A stretch of 51,083 bases of DNA from Terriglobales bacterium. Lineage in GTDB: Bacteria > Acidobacteriota > Terriglobia > Terriglobales > Acidobacteriaceae. Positions 26,224 through 34,918 of the stretch are shown here, piece by piece. How positions within the stretch are numbered: the stretch's first letter is position 1; the number at the start of each line of letters is the position of its first letter. Below the pieces are notes generated by a model, which worked only from the letters and a program-made list of their open reading frames with translations, had not been told where the DNA came from and ran no database searches. Location of the stretch: NCBI GenBank assembly GCA_025980765.1, contig JAICXB010000030.1, positions 1 through 51,083 on the forward strand, given 5' to 3'. The translations under genes and the position numbers were made by a program.

Positions 26224-26587
26224 CCTTTAAAAGGCTCTCAGACCATTCAAATGCTTCTGCCTCCCGGTCGGCATCTGCTGCCATTGCAGCGTAGCCGCTT
26301 TGCAGCTCAGCGCTGCCTCCATTTGCAAGCTCCCGGGCTCGCGCAAGTACGACATCTTCCAGTTCATGGGGCACCACAAACCATGTGGGCACCCCACGAG
26401 CCTGCGGCGTGCCGATACTCTGGTCCGAGGGTGAACCGTTCCAGCGGATTCCGACCGCCGGATTTCCATTCCAATTGAAAATGGCGACCGACCAACTGTC
26501 GCGTTGCGGGCCGCAATCGAAGATAACTTCCAAGTTCGAAATGACGGTTTTTGGGGAAAGCACGGTGTCTGGAGAAACGTATGCCAT
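26204..26587 (-). CDS. Small protein upstream of MazF; candidate non-canonical antitoxin
   Basis: A 127-residue protein starting at ATG 26587, which has an excellent ribosome-binding site (GAGGAGG, three bases upstream of the ATG). A longer reading runs into fadN and is not supported. The sequence IFNWNGNPAVGIRWNG, then ARGVPTWFVVPHEL, is a recognisable conserved small-protein family that I cannot tie to a function. It has no AbrB/MazE-like swapped-hairpin start, the usual MazF partner. Its 20-base overlap with mazF and its shared promoter suggest an antitoxin role; the acidic C-terminal part (DADREAEAFEWSESLL) would suit toxin binding. This is inference. Confidence 0.72.
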   Translation of the reverse strand: MAYVSPDTVLSPKTVISNLEVIFDCGPQRDSWSVAIFNWNGNPAVGIRWNGSPSDQSIGTPQARGVPTWFVVPHELEDVVLARARELANGGSAELQSGYAAMAADADREAEAFEWSESLLKDAARDQ

Positions 26588-26608
26588 ACACCTCCTCACA
26601 TGATATGA

Positions 26609-26638
26609 AGCATACGTATTATCCAATAGCTTTGTCAA
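26609..26638 (-). promoter_or_regulatory. Sigma70-type promoter for the MazF pair
   Basis: On the - strand, TTGACA (26638-26633), an 18-base spacer, and TATGCT (26614-26609), placed about 20 bases before the ATG at 26587. The -35 box overlaps the fadN stop codon (26635-26637). The match to consensus is 6/6 and 4/6. It implies that the toxin pair is expressed independently of fadN. Confidence 0.6.
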
Positions 26639-29064
26639 TTCCTCAAAGTCTTCCCAGTCTTCAACGTGTACTGAATCCGCTCCTGCGTCTTCTTCTCGCC
26701 GCAGAGCGATTTGAAGGCTTCGCGTTCGAGATCCAGCAGATACTGCTCGCTTATGGGAGTGCCCGGCGTGACATTTCCGCCGCACAACACTTCAGCGACT
26801 TTTTGTCCGATCTTCACCTCGTGGTCGCTGATGAACTCTCCCTGCCTCATTAGATGAACGCCGAGCTTCAGGGTCGCGAACACGCTCTCGCCCGGTGCGG
26901 GAATATCGGTGCGCATCACCGGCGCGGTGTATCCCTCGGCGACGAGTTCCAGCGCGCGCCGCTTGGCATCCGTGAGCAGCCGCTCGCGATTCATGGTGAT
27001 GACGTCGGCATCGGAGAGGAATCCGAAATTGCGCGCTTCCAGGGCTGAGGTCGAGACCTTAGCCATCGCAACGATCTCGAAGGCCTTCTTCATCGCTTCC
27101 ATCAGTTCCACGGATTCGCCGCGCCCGCTGGGGCGAATGCCGGCGGCGGCATCGACCGCGCGCAGCACCATTTCCTTACAGCCACCACCGCCGGGCAGGA
27201 GTCCAACTCCGGCTTCGGCAAATCCCATGTAGAGTTCGGCGTGCGGTTGTCGCGAGGCGGAATGCATGCTGATCTCGACGCCTCCCCCCAAGCACATTCC
27301 AAATGGAGCAGTGAGCACCGGCTTGGGACAAAACTTAATAGTTTGCGTCATCGCCTGGAAGCCGCGAATCGCGAGATCGACCTCGTCCCACTCGCCTTCC
27401 TGAATTGCCATGAGCAGCAGCATGATGTTGGCGCCGACGGAGAAATGTTGCGCGTCATTGGTGATAACGAAGGCATCGAACTGACCCAGGGCCTGGCTGC
27501 CGGGCTTGAGCGTCTGCGTGACGAACTGAACGATGTCTGCGCCCAGCGAATTCATCTTCGAGTGGAATTCGATGCAGCCTACGCCATCTCCCAAATCGAC
27601 CAGAGAGGCAGAGGCATTCTTCTTGACGACGCCACTGGATTTCTTCGCAACGGCAACCGACCATACACCTTCGGGAACTTCCGCAGGTTGATAGCTCGCA
27701 GTCTTGAGATCAAAAAAGCTTCGTCCAGAGGACGCATGCGCATCATCGCGATACCAGGACGCGGCGCCGGCCGCCAGCAGCTTCACAACATTCGCCGCCA
27801 CCGGACGGCCCTCCTTTTTCATGCGCTCAACGGTGGCAGGTACGCCGGCCGCGTCCCACATTTCGAACGGGCCCATATCCCAATTGAAACCGGTGCGCAT
27901 GGCGCGATCTATCTCGACCACCGAGTCGGAAATCTCGGGAATGCGATTGGCCGCGTAGGTCCAGAGCTCTGACAAGGTGGTCCAGTAGAACTGCGCAGCC
28001 TTGTCGCGAGGGTCGGCGCCGAGGATCATCTTCAGCCGTTCCTTTGGAGATTCGACGTTCTTCGCCATCTCCAGCAACTGGAACCTGGGCTTGCTGCGCG
28101 GATGGTATTCGAGGGTCTTCCAGTCGAGGGCAAACCGCTCCACGCCCGATTCCGTTTTGGTCTTTTTGTAAAAACCTTGCTTGCTCTTGTCGCCCAGCCA
28201 CTTTCGCTCGAGCATCTGCCCGTAGAAATCCGGCAGCTTGAGCTCGGAGCGCTCGTCGTGAACGTTCTGTGTCATGTTGCCGACGACGTGTCCGAGAATG
28301 TCCAGACCGACCATGTCGATGGTGCGGAAGGTGGCCGATTTGGGCCAGCCCAGCGTGGCGCCGGTGAGCGCATCGACATCTTCGATGGAGAGACCCAGCT
28401 CCCGCATTACGCGCATTACGTTCAGCACGGAGAACGTTCCGATGCGATTGGCGATGAAGTTGGGCGTGTCCTTGGCGCGAACAATGGATTTTCCCAGGTG
28501 CTGATCGCAGAAATGCGAAATCGCTTCCACCGCCGCCGGATCCGACTCTGGCGCGGGAATAATCTCCAGCAGCCGCATGTAGCGCGGTGGATTGAAGAAG
28601 TGCGTGCCAAACCAGTTGCGCCGGAATGCCTCAGAGAAGCCCTCGGCGATGCTGCCCACCGGCAGTCCACTGGTATTGGTGGTGATGATCGCGGAGGGCT
28701 TGCGCACGGCTTCCACACGCTTGAGCAGTGCGCGCTTGATGTCCAGATTCTCGGCAACAGCTTCGATGATCCAGTCCACATCTGCGAGTAAGTTAAGGTC
28801 GTCTTCGAAGTTGCCGATCCTGATCAGCCGCGCGAGTGAGGCATCAAAGAAGGCCGCCGGCCGCGACTTCTTTGCGCCTTCCAGGCCCGCAGCGACGATC
28901 TGGTCGCGCTGCGGGTTGCGCTCGCCGGGTTTGGAAGCCGCGGACGAATTCGGCGGCACGATATCCAGCAATACGCAGGGAATGCCGGCATTGGCCAGGT
29001 GAGCGGCGATGCGCGAGCCCATCGTGCCCGCGCCAAGCACAGCAACTTTGTTGATCTGAGTCAT
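26635..29064 (-). CDS. fadN: 3-hydroxyacyl-CoA dehydrogenase / enoyl-CoA hydratase (FadN-like)
   Basis: An 809-residue bifunctional beta-oxidation enzyme in the reversed order seen in Bacillus FadN: NAD-binding hydroxyacyl-CoA dehydrogenase first, enoyl-CoA hydratase domain last. The dinucleotide motif GAGTMG is at residues 11-16, and the dehydrogenase His lies in WFGTHFFNPPRYMRLLEIIP. The hydratase region has HFSVGANIMLLL and LGGGVEISMHS...AEAGVGLLPGGGG. I start at ATG 29064 (MTQINKVAVLGAG); an in-frame extension to 29175 adds 37 residues without similarity. It heads the fadN-fadA-fadE operon. Confidence 0.9.
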   Translation of the reverse strand: MTQINKVAVLGAGTMGSRIAAHLANAGIPCVLLDIVPPNSSAASKPGERNPQRDQIVAAGLEGAKKSRPAAFFDASLARLIRIGNFEDDLNLLADVDWIIEAVAENLDIKRALLKRVEAVRKPSAIITTNTSGLPVGSIAEGFSEAFRRNWFGTHFFNPPRYMRLLEIIPAPESDPAAVEAISHFCDQHLGKSIVRAKDTPNFIANRIGTFSVLNVMRVMRELGLSIEDVDALTGATLGWPKSATFRTIDMVGLDILGHVVGNMTQNVHDERSELKLPDFYGQMLERKWLGDKSKQGFYKKTKTESGVERFALDWKTLEYHPRSKPRFQLLEMAKNVESPKERLKMILGADPRDKAAQFYWTTLSELWTYAANRIPEISDSVVEIDRAMRTGFNWDMGPFEMWDAAGVPATVERMKKEGRPVAANVVKLLAAGAASWYRDDAHASSGRSFFDLKTASYQPAEVPEGVWSVAVAKKSSGVVKKNASASLVDLGDGVGCIEFHSKMNSLGADIVQFVTQTLKPGSQALGQFDAFVITNDAQHFSVGANIMLLLMAIQEGEWDEVDLAIRGFQAMTQTIKFCPKPVLTAPFGMCLGGGVEISMHSASRQPHAELYMGFAEAGVGLLPGGGGCKEMVLRAVDAAAGIRPSGRGESVELMEAMKKAFEIVAMAKVSTSALEARNFGFLSDADVITMNRERLLTDAKRRALELVAEGYTAPVMRTDIPAPGESVFATLKLGVHLMRQGEFISDHEVKIGQKVAEVLCGGNVTPGTPISEQYLLDLEREAFKSLCGEKKTQERIQYTLKTGKTLRN

Positions 29065-29270
29065 GGGAGAGTTGCGCTTCGCGTCGTGGAGAGGCGAGGC
29101 TCCCATCTTATCGGAGGAAAAGCTCAGCGTGACAATGGGGGCAACATCAATATCTTGGGAGAGGAGTTTGGGCATGGCAGAGCGCCATTATACCTTGTGA
29201 ATGAACCGCCATTCATATTTTGAGCTTCGATCTCCACACGCAGGACGGCTGCAGCCTGGGGAAACTGAGC

Positions 29271-29529
29271 CTTTCCTGTTCCTATCCTGTTCGTTTCCTG
29301 CTAATTTTTGAAAGCTGCTGGCTTCTGGCTCCTAGCTGCTAGAAAAACAATGGTTTAGGGTAGAAAATCGTCGCTTTCCTGTTCCTATCCTGTTCGTTTC
29401 CTCAGCTCCGGAAGGCAGCTGCCGGCTTTCAGCTTCCAGCCGCTAGCAAACAAAAGAATTAACAGTGCGGTTACTCACGCTTCCGGTACCGGCGAGCAAA
29501 ATTCCCTGTATTTTTTCCCTGTTCTCAGG
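29271..29529 (+). repeat. 260-bp dispersed repeat, copy A
   Basis: This matches the reverse complement of 48647-48906 over its whole length at about 93% by hand alignment. Inside, a 29-bp block beginning CTTTCCTGTTCCTATCCTGT occurs twice (29271-29299 and 29374-29402). Between and after these blocks lie GCTGCTGGCTTCTGGCT-like and GGCAGCTGCCGGCTTTCAGC-like segments rich in self-complementarity. It fills most of the 478-bp gap between fadN and the next gene; I see no ORF in that gap. Confidence 0.9.
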
Positions 29530-29542
29530 GAACAACGGTTTT

Positions 29543-30739
29543 TCACACCCAAAATCCAGCCGATCCGCCGACCCAGCTCAGGTTTCGGTTGTGATCGACA
29601 CCCATCATTTTGCCCCGGCCCATGCGCACCAGCGTGAGGACGGGAATCGGTTGCGGCGCGTCTTCTTCCGGCCAGATGTACATGATGCGGACTTCGGCTT
29701 GGGTTGGGCCTTCGGGCGTCTCGATTACGGGTTCAAATCGCATCCGCTCCTGCAGGATGTATTCCTGGCGGCGTTCTTGGGGTATTTCAGCAACATCAGC
29801 GTCGCTAGGATCGAATTTGATGCCCACGCCGGCAAATGAGTACAGCGGCTTCAAGAGGTAGTTCTCGCGGTCCGGCGGAAGTTCAGGCAGTTGGTCGAGA
29901 AACCAGGTACGCGGCACGCATCGATGTTGCAAGAATGGCAGCGAGAACTTGCTGATGCGAAAGTACCAGTTCGGATGTCCGGCCCACTCAATATCGAGTT
30001 CGTCTCGCAAATCAAAGGGCAAATTGACGCCCTTCCGCATCACTTCATCGATGATCATGCGGTTGTAAATGCGTTCGACGGGAATGGTACGGCCGTGTTT
30101 CTTGCGGTACAGCTTTCTTCCCTGTTTGCGCAGATCGAGCACGTTCACGGAATCGATTCCGCACAGTTTTTCCGTCAGCAGAAAATCCGGCAGGGTTTTC
30201 TGTTCGAGCGGATCGATCTCCATCAGGACCACGTTCTCAGGAGCATGATTGCCCACAATGGCTCGAGTAAGCATGCGGCGGTAGGTTTTGCAATCCAGGC
30301 CAGAAAGAAAGCCGCCCAAATGGGCATCGAGACCAAAGCTTTCGACGTACTGCTGCATCAGCGCCGGCTGATACGCATAGAGCGATGGAAATGCCTGCAG
30401 CTCCACCAGTTTCGGCTCGATTTCGCCGCTGGAACTGCGCAAGAGTCCAAAGTCCACCTGCACGCACATCGGCCGCTCTGATTCGCTGGGCACGTTGTAC
30501 TCCGCAGGAATGGTGCCATCGGAGTGCCTGCGATATTCATCGCTGTTGAGGAGCTGCCCCAGCAGTTCCTGACCATATTGCGACATTTGCTCGATCAGCG
30601 CCTTGGGAAAGAAGCACGGCGTTTCCGCCACGCGAAACTTAATGTGCGTTCCGCAGCGGCGATCCAGGGCGGAAAGAAAGCTGTGGTATTTCTGCGGGGT
30701 GAAGCTGCGGTTGAACTCGCGGCGGAGCGACTCGATCAT
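29543..30739 (-). CDS. ATP-grasp-like protein, last gene of a putative amidoligase cluster
   Basis: A 398-residue protein. The C-terminal half has ATP-grasp-like features: NYLLKPLYSFAGVGIKFDPS (LKP plus glycine loop), EYILQERMRF and AEVRIMYIWPEE. The N-terminal part (YHSFLSALDRRCGTHIKFRV, VQVDFGLLRSSSGEIEPKLVELQAFPS) is unfamiliar to me. ATP-grasp enzymes join carboxylates to amines or thiols through acyl phosphates. I use ATG 30739; the 20 extra residues of the upstream reading are translated repeat. It follows the M29-type peptidase across an AT-rich palindrome. Confidence 0.7.
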   Translation of the reverse strand: MIESLRREFNRSFTPQKYHSFLSALDRRCGTHIKFRVAETPCFFPKALIEQMSQYGQELLGQLLNSDEYRRHSDGTIPAEYNVPSESERPMCVQVDFGLLRSSSGEIEPKLVELQAFPSLYAYQPALMQQYVESFGLDAHLGGFLSGLDCKTYRRMLTRAIVGNHAPENVVLMEIDPLEQKTLPDFLLTEKLCGIDSVNVLDLRKQGRKLYRKKHGRTIPVERIYNRMIIDEVMRKGVNLPFDLRDELDIEWAGHPNWYFRISKFSLPFLQHRCVPRTWFLDQLPELPPDRENYLLKPLYSFAGVGIKFDPSDADVAEIPQERRQEYILQERMRFEPVIETPEGPTQAEVRIMYIWPEEDAPQPIPVLTLVRMGRGKMMGVDHNRNLSWVGGSAGFWV

Positions 30740-30741
30740 TG

Positions 30742-30825
30742 CAATTGAGTAATTTGGTAATTGAGTAATTGGGTAATTGAACAACCCGAAATTACTCAAT
30801 TACCCAATTTCTCAATTACTCAATC
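30742..30825. repeat. AT-rich head-to-head palindrome (empty), abutting a start and supplying a stop
   Basis: Arms of the TAATTGAG / CTCAATTA type meet around AACAACCCG. The right arm is nearly identical to the one at 574-607. On the - strand the element supplies the terminal TAA of the aminopeptidase gene (stop at 30816-30818) and ends two bases before the ATG of the ATP-grasp-like gene at 30739. Confidence 0.85.
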
Positions 30826-31871
30826 AAAAACTTGCCTTCGCGCATGATCTGCCGGCCATCCACGGCAATATCGAAGCGGCGGCCAACCACGTCAATGTGC
30901 GTTGACGAATACCACTTTGCTCCGGTGTGCTCGCCGTAGGGGTTGCCGAAGGCGATATGAATGCCTGGGAACTTTTCGTCCTGCAGGATGTGTCCGATCA
31001 CGTCTTTCACTTCGATGTTGGTTCCGATGGCGAATTCGCCTACGCGATCGCTGTTCTCGTCGGTGTGGGTGTATTTCCAGAAGTCCTGCTCAAGTTCCTT
31101 ATTGTCGCTATGAATTTCAGTGAGCCGATTGTTGCGCAACTGAATCGTCAGTGGCGTTGCCGCGAGATCGCCGAATTTTGCGCACAGGTAGTCTCCGACC
31201 ACACCATCCACCACAAATGTTCCATTCACTTCTCCGGGAGTGGTAAACACTTCACCTCCGGGAAGATTGCCCCATTTGTCCGGGCTGATCAGTCCGCTGG
31301 TCTTCAACCAGCGATAGCTGGGTTCCAGATCGGCGACCACATTTGTGCCCGCCGCGGTGCGCGCCTCGATGCGTTTGGCTGCACTCACGATTTCGAGCAC
31401 CTTCGCGCTGATGCGGTCCACTTTCAGGAAATCGGCGCGCATACCTTCCAGCATGATTCGCTTGTTGATGTTGACCATGTGGGCGTGGCGCATACGCCGG
31501 CGGGTGACGACCTCGGTCATCTGCATGCGCGAAGGCAACTCGTTCGGCTGTACCTGCACGGCGAAGATGCTGACCTGACTGCGCTCCATGTCGGCGAGAA
31601 TTTCGGCGGGCAATCCGGTCAGCGGACGCGGGGCGAGTTCCTCCAGCACGAAAGCCTGGAACGGAGCACCAATCGCTTCGATCTCGTGCGCGATGCTGGC
31701 GGCGATCTCGCGCGTGGCGTTATCGGTTATTAGCGTGACTTTTTCCGTCGGCTGGATCTTTAGACAGACGCGAACAGCGTTGCGCGCTCCGGGCATCAAC
31801 TCCGGGTCGAAAGCCATTGCACGCAGGCTATCGGACGACTCAGGAGTAGCGGTTCCCCGTGTGCTCATCAA
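30816..31871 (-). CDS. M29-type (thermophilic) metallo-aminopeptidase
   Basis: A 351-residue protein of the AmpS/AmpT-like M29 fold. Likely metal ligands are the Glu of LPGGEVFTTPGE, the Glu/His of NPYGEHTGA and the His-x-Asp of SSTHIDVV near the C-terminus. This family removes N-terminal residues from peptides. It overlaps the YbdK-like gene by four bases, so it is co-translated with a carboxylate-amine ligase, an arrangement that hints at processing or turnover of the ligase product. The final codons and stop (LIE, then TAA) come from an AT-rich repeat, so the original C-terminus may have differed slightly. Confidence 0.82.
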   Translation of the reverse strand: MMSTRGTATPESSDSLRAMAFDPELMPGARNAVRVCLKIQPTEKVTLITDNATREIAASIAHEIEAIGAPFQAFVLEELAPRPLTGLPAEILADMERSQVSIFAVQVQPNELPSRMQMTEVVTRRRMRHAHMVNINKRIMLEGMRADFLKVDRISAKVLEIVSAAKRIEARTAAGTNVVADLEPSYRWLKTSGLISPDKWGNLPGGEVFTTPGEVNGTFVVDGVVGDYLCAKFGDLAATPLTIQLRNNRLTEIHSDNKELEQDFWKYTHTDENSDRVGEFAIGTNIEVKDVIGHILQDEKFPGIHIAFGNPYGEHTGAKWYSSTHIDVVGRRFDIAVDGRQIMREGKFLIE

Positions 31872-33001
31872 CGGGTCACCCCGGCGGCTTCACTATCGAA
31901 GACGCCAACTTTGGTTTCTTCCACCATATAGTCCACGACCTTCTTGAAGTCGCCAGTTTGTTCAAAAACCTTCAATTGACGCTCGGCTCCGTTCCCCATC
32001 TCCAGAAGGTGATGAATGTAATTGATTTCATCGCGGCTCTCGAGTTCATCCACAACATCGTCGACGAACTCAAGATACTCATAGATCAGTTCCCGTTCGG
32101 GGACTTCGGTTTCTTTGCCGAAGTCGATCAGCTTGCCGTCGAGTCCGTAGCGCGCGGCGCGCCATTTGTTTTCCATGATCAGCGAACGCGCGTACATGCG
32201 GAAGCCCTGATTGCGGGAGTGCAGTTTGTAGAGCTTGGCAATGGTCGCCTGAATCAGCGCGGCCAGCGCAATCGTCTCATCCAAGCGCATGGGAATATCG
32301 CAGACGCGGAATTCCAACGTGCTGAAGAACGGGTGCGGGCGGATGTCCCACCAGATCTTCTTGGCGTTGTCGATGCAGTTGGTCTTGATGAGCAGGTTGA
32401 CGAAATTTTCGAAGTCCGACCAGCTTGAATACGTATCGGGAATGTTCGTGCGCGGGAATTTATCGAAGACCTTGCAACGGTACGATTTCAATCCAGTCTT
32501 CATGCCCAGCCAGAACGGGGAATTCGCCGAGAGCGCGAGCAAGTGCGGCAGAAAATACCGCGCCTGATTCATGAGGTGAATCGTGGTCTCACGATCTTCA
32601 ATTCCCACATGAACGTGCAGCCCGAAGATCAAGTTCGCGCGCGCTACCAACTGCAAATCCTCGACAACCTTCATGTAGCGCTCGTCAGGATAGATCTCCT
32701 GAGTTCTCCAGTCGGCAAATGGATGTGTTGCGCCCGCTGCCAGAAGCAGTCCATTTTCTTTAGAGAGCTTAATCATGTCGCGGCGCAGCTTGCGGATGTC
32801 CTTCTTCGCATCCTTGATGTTTTTGCAAACTCCGGTACCGACCTCCACGACGGACTGATGCATCTCCGCCTTCACCCGCTCTTCCATCATGCGCTTCCCT
32901 TTGGCGATGATTTCGGTGTGAATGTGCGAGCGCAGGTCGCGCGTACTGGGATCGATGGTCTGGTATTCCTCTTCGATTCCGATGGTGAATGAGGGCTTCA
33001 T
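31868..33001 (-). CDS. YbdK-type carboxylate-amine ligase (glutamate-cysteine ligase family 2)
   Basis: A 377-residue protein with the GCS2 pattern: FTIGIEEEYQTIDPSTRDL at the N-terminus, VVEVGTGVCKNIKDA, LIFGLHVHVGIEDRE, and WWDIRPHPFFSTLEFRVCDI. E. coli YbdK has weak gamma-glutamyl-cysteine ligase activity, but in clusters like this the substrate is unknown. It lies between an ATP-grasp gene (13 bases upstream) and an M29 peptidase (overlapping), the kind of neighbourhood predicted to make small peptide-like metabolites. Confidence 0.9.
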   Translation of the reverse strand: MKPSFTIGIEEEYQTIDPSTRDLRSHIHTEIIAKGKRMMEERVKAEMHQSVVEVGTGVCKNIKDAKKDIRKLRRDMIKLSKENGLLLAAGATHPFADWRTQEIYPDERYMKVVEDLQLVARANLIFGLHVHVGIEDRETTIHLMNQARYFLPHLLALSANSPFWLGMKTGLKSYRCKVFDKFPRTNIPDTYSSWSDFENFVNLLIKTNCIDNAKKIWWDIRPHPFFSTLEFRVCDIPMRLDETIALAALIQATIAKLYKLHSRNQGFRMYARSLIMENKWRAARYGLDGKLIDFGKETEVPERELIYEYLEFVDDVVDELESRDEINYIHHLLEMGNGAERQLKVFEQTGDFKKVVDYMVEETKVGVFDSEAAGVTR

Positions 33002-33014
33002 GCGGCGGCTCCGG

Positions 33015-34031
33015 TCACGGCCTCACGGCAACTTGCGCCCTGGGTTTGGCTTTGGATTTTGTGCGAGTCTTACTGGCGGAACTCTTCGCAGGCGCGGCGC
33101 CGCGCAGCATTGATGCCCAGCGGAACTCCTGCGCCGGACTCTCATCACTCAATGCTTTCTTCACGGCCAGCTCGGCGACGGCAGTCACGATCCAGTCAAA
33201 GTTCTCGCGGCCCACTGAATTCACGTCGGCGTCCGGCGCCGGGTTCATGAAGTCGATGGCATATGGAATGCCGTTCTCCACCGCAAATTCGACCGTGTTC
33301 AGGTCATAGCCCAGGGCGCGACAAAGCGTGAGGGCATCGCGCTCTACGCGCTCCAGCAGCCTGGGATCGAGCTTCGGCCCATGTTTCACGTATCGCTCGT
33401 GAAATGGCCGGCGCGGATCGTATTGCATGATGTGGACCTTCTCCTGGCCGACGACATAGCAGCGGAAGTACTCCTGGAACTTCACTGCGCGCTGCAAAGT
33501 CATGCAGAGATCGCGCGTCTGATCGTAGGCATTGAAGAAATCTTCTGGCGTGTGCACGTGAAAAACGTCGCGCCAGCCCCCGCCATTGAAGGGCTTGAGA
33601 AATGCGGGAAATCCGACGTATTGAAAGATTTCATCCCAGTTCATGGGATAGATCAGGTTCCGCATCGACTGCTCAGTCGTTCCCACCGGATGATGCTTGT
33701 GCGGCAGGATCACTGTGGGCGGCACAGCGACATTCAGCTTTTCTGCGAGCGCATAATTAAAGAACTTATCGTCGGCGCTCCACCAGAACGGATTATTGAT
33801 GACGATGGTTCCGCTCAGCGCCGCATTCTTGAGGTACGCGCGATAGAACGGAATGTCGTGAGAGATGCGATCGACAATCACGCGATATCCGCTCGGATCG
33901 GCCATGCGCACTCCACCAATCTTTACAAACTCAGCCTGCACTCCGGAGGAGAGCGAGTTGACCTTCGCGACGAAGGCGGCGGGAAAAGTGTTTTCCATGC
34001 CGAAAATGATTCCGATTTTCTGCTTAGACAC
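33015..34031 (-). CDS. ATP-grasp ligase (RimK-like) with Lys/Ala-rich tail
   Basis: A 338-residue protein. VGFPAFLKPFNGGGWRDVFHV is the ATP-grasp lysine and glycine loop. KFQEYFRCYVVGQEKVHI and DLNTVEFAVENGIPYAIDFMNPAPDAD carry the metal-binding Glu/Asn region of RimK-type ligases. The last 30 residues are basic (KSSASKTRTKSKAKPRAQV) and probably disordered. The gene stands 13 bases before the YbdK-like gene. I infer that two unrelated ligase folds act on one product. Confidence 0.85.
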   Translation of the reverse strand: MSKQKIGIIFGMENTFPAAFVAKVNSLSSGVQAEFVKIGGVRMADPSGYRVIVDRISHDIPFYRAYLKNAALSGTIVINNPFWWSADDKFFNYALAEKLNVAVPPTVILPHKHHPVGTTEQSMRNLIYPMNWDEIFQYVGFPAFLKPFNGGGWRDVFHVHTPEDFFNAYDQTRDLCMTLQRAVKFQEYFRCYVVGQEKVHIMQYDPRRPFHERYVKHGPKLDPRLLERVERDALTLCRALGYDLNTVEFAVENGIPYAIDFMNPAPDADVNSVGRENFDWIVTAVAELAVKKALSDESPAQEFRWASMLRGAAPAKSSASKTRTKSKAKPRAQVAVRP

Positions 34032-34077
34032 GTGGGCGCTCCGAAGGTCGGGATTTTCATTTTACGGCATTTACCGG

Positions 34078-34186
34078 GGGTTAACACGAAGGACACAAGG
34101 GATTCAGAAGGTCACGGAGCGAAGCGATCAAGGAAATTAAATCTCCGTGACCTCATGTTCCAACTTCGTGACCTTCGTGTTAACCC
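34078..34186. repeat. Second copy of the GGGTTAACACGAAG nested palindrome
   Basis: The outer arms are GGGTTAACACGAAGGACACA and CTTCGTGACCTTCGTGTTAA; the inner arms are AAGGTCACGGAG and CTCCGTGACCT. It is the same design as 21652-21743 but with a different central loop. It sits between two genes read in the same direction (esterase and ATP-grasp), so it is not simply a convergent-gene terminator. Confidence 0.8.
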
Positions 34187-34197
34187 AGGGGCAAGTC

Positions 34198-34911
34198 TCA
34201 CGTGAAATACGCTTCCGCCATTCGCAGCCACCACGGCCAGTCGTGTCCAGTTTGGTCGCGCCAGACGTCCAGACGATGCGGAATATGCTTTTCCCGCATG
34301 ATCTCCGCCAGGCGCTCGTTCTCGTTCCAGCACATGTCGTGCTCGCCCGTGGCCAGAACAAATTTGTTCTGACGATAGCGATCGAGGTGCCAGGCGTCGT
34401 GCATGTTGCGGAGATAATGTGGCGGGCAGTTGAAGTAGCAATCGTCATCGTAATAGCCATCCAGAAATTGCTGGATATCGAACGCCCCGCTCATACTCAC
34501 GCACGCGTTCACCACGTCCGGGCGCCGGAGCGCCAGGTTGACCGCGTGATAACCACCGAAGCTGCACCCCGTGGCTGCCAGATCGTGTCGTGGGTTCTTC
34601 TGCCGGATCAACGGGACGACTTCATTCAGGATGTAGTCCTCATACTGCATGTGCCGGGCAACGCGCCAGCGCGGCGGCACGGCCTTGTTGTACCAGCTTT
34701 CACTGTCCACACTGTCAAGGCAGAAGAGCTGCAAACCGCCGCTCTCGATTTTTCCCCAAAGTCTGCTGACCATGCCGCGGTCTTCAAACTCGAAGAAGCG
34801 CCCCTGCGATGTAGGAAAGACGAGCGTCGGCAGACCGGCATGGCCAAACACCAGCATCTCCATGTCACGCCCGAGCCGGGGCGACCACCACTTGTGATAT
34901 TCGCGATTCAT
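34198..34911 (-). CDS. Esterase family alpha/beta-hydrolase
   Basis: A 237-residue serine hydrolase of the putative-esterase (esterase D/Fes-like) type. The nucleophile lies in AATGCSFGGYHAVN, and the segments GAFDIQQFLDGYYDDDCYF, LATGEHDMCWNENERLAEIM and DQTGHDWPWWL place the acid and histidine. I start at ATG 34911; a longer reading translates the adjacent AT-rich repeat. It is upstream of the ATP-grasp/YbdK/M29 genes on the same strand, and divergent from a second esterase at 35043. Confidence 0.85.
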   Translation of the reverse strand: MNREYHKWWSPRLGRDMEMLVFGHAGLPTLVFPTSQGRFFEFEDRGMVSRLWGKIESGGLQLFCLDSVDSESWYNKAVPPRWRVARHMQYEDYILNEVVPLIRQKNPRHDLAATGCSFGGYHAVNLALRRPDVVNACVSMSGAFDIQQFLDGYYDDDCYFNCPPHYLRNMHDAWHLDRYRQNKFVLATGEHDMCWNENERLAEIMREKHIPHRLDVWRDQTGHDWPWWLRMAEAYFT

Positions 34912-34918
34912 CAGGATT

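Noticed and set aside
29176..29542. Possible small gene or insertion sequence in the gap after the fadN reading frame
   Set aside because: The region is occupied by the 260-bp repeat. No frame of useful length and no transposase motif is present.
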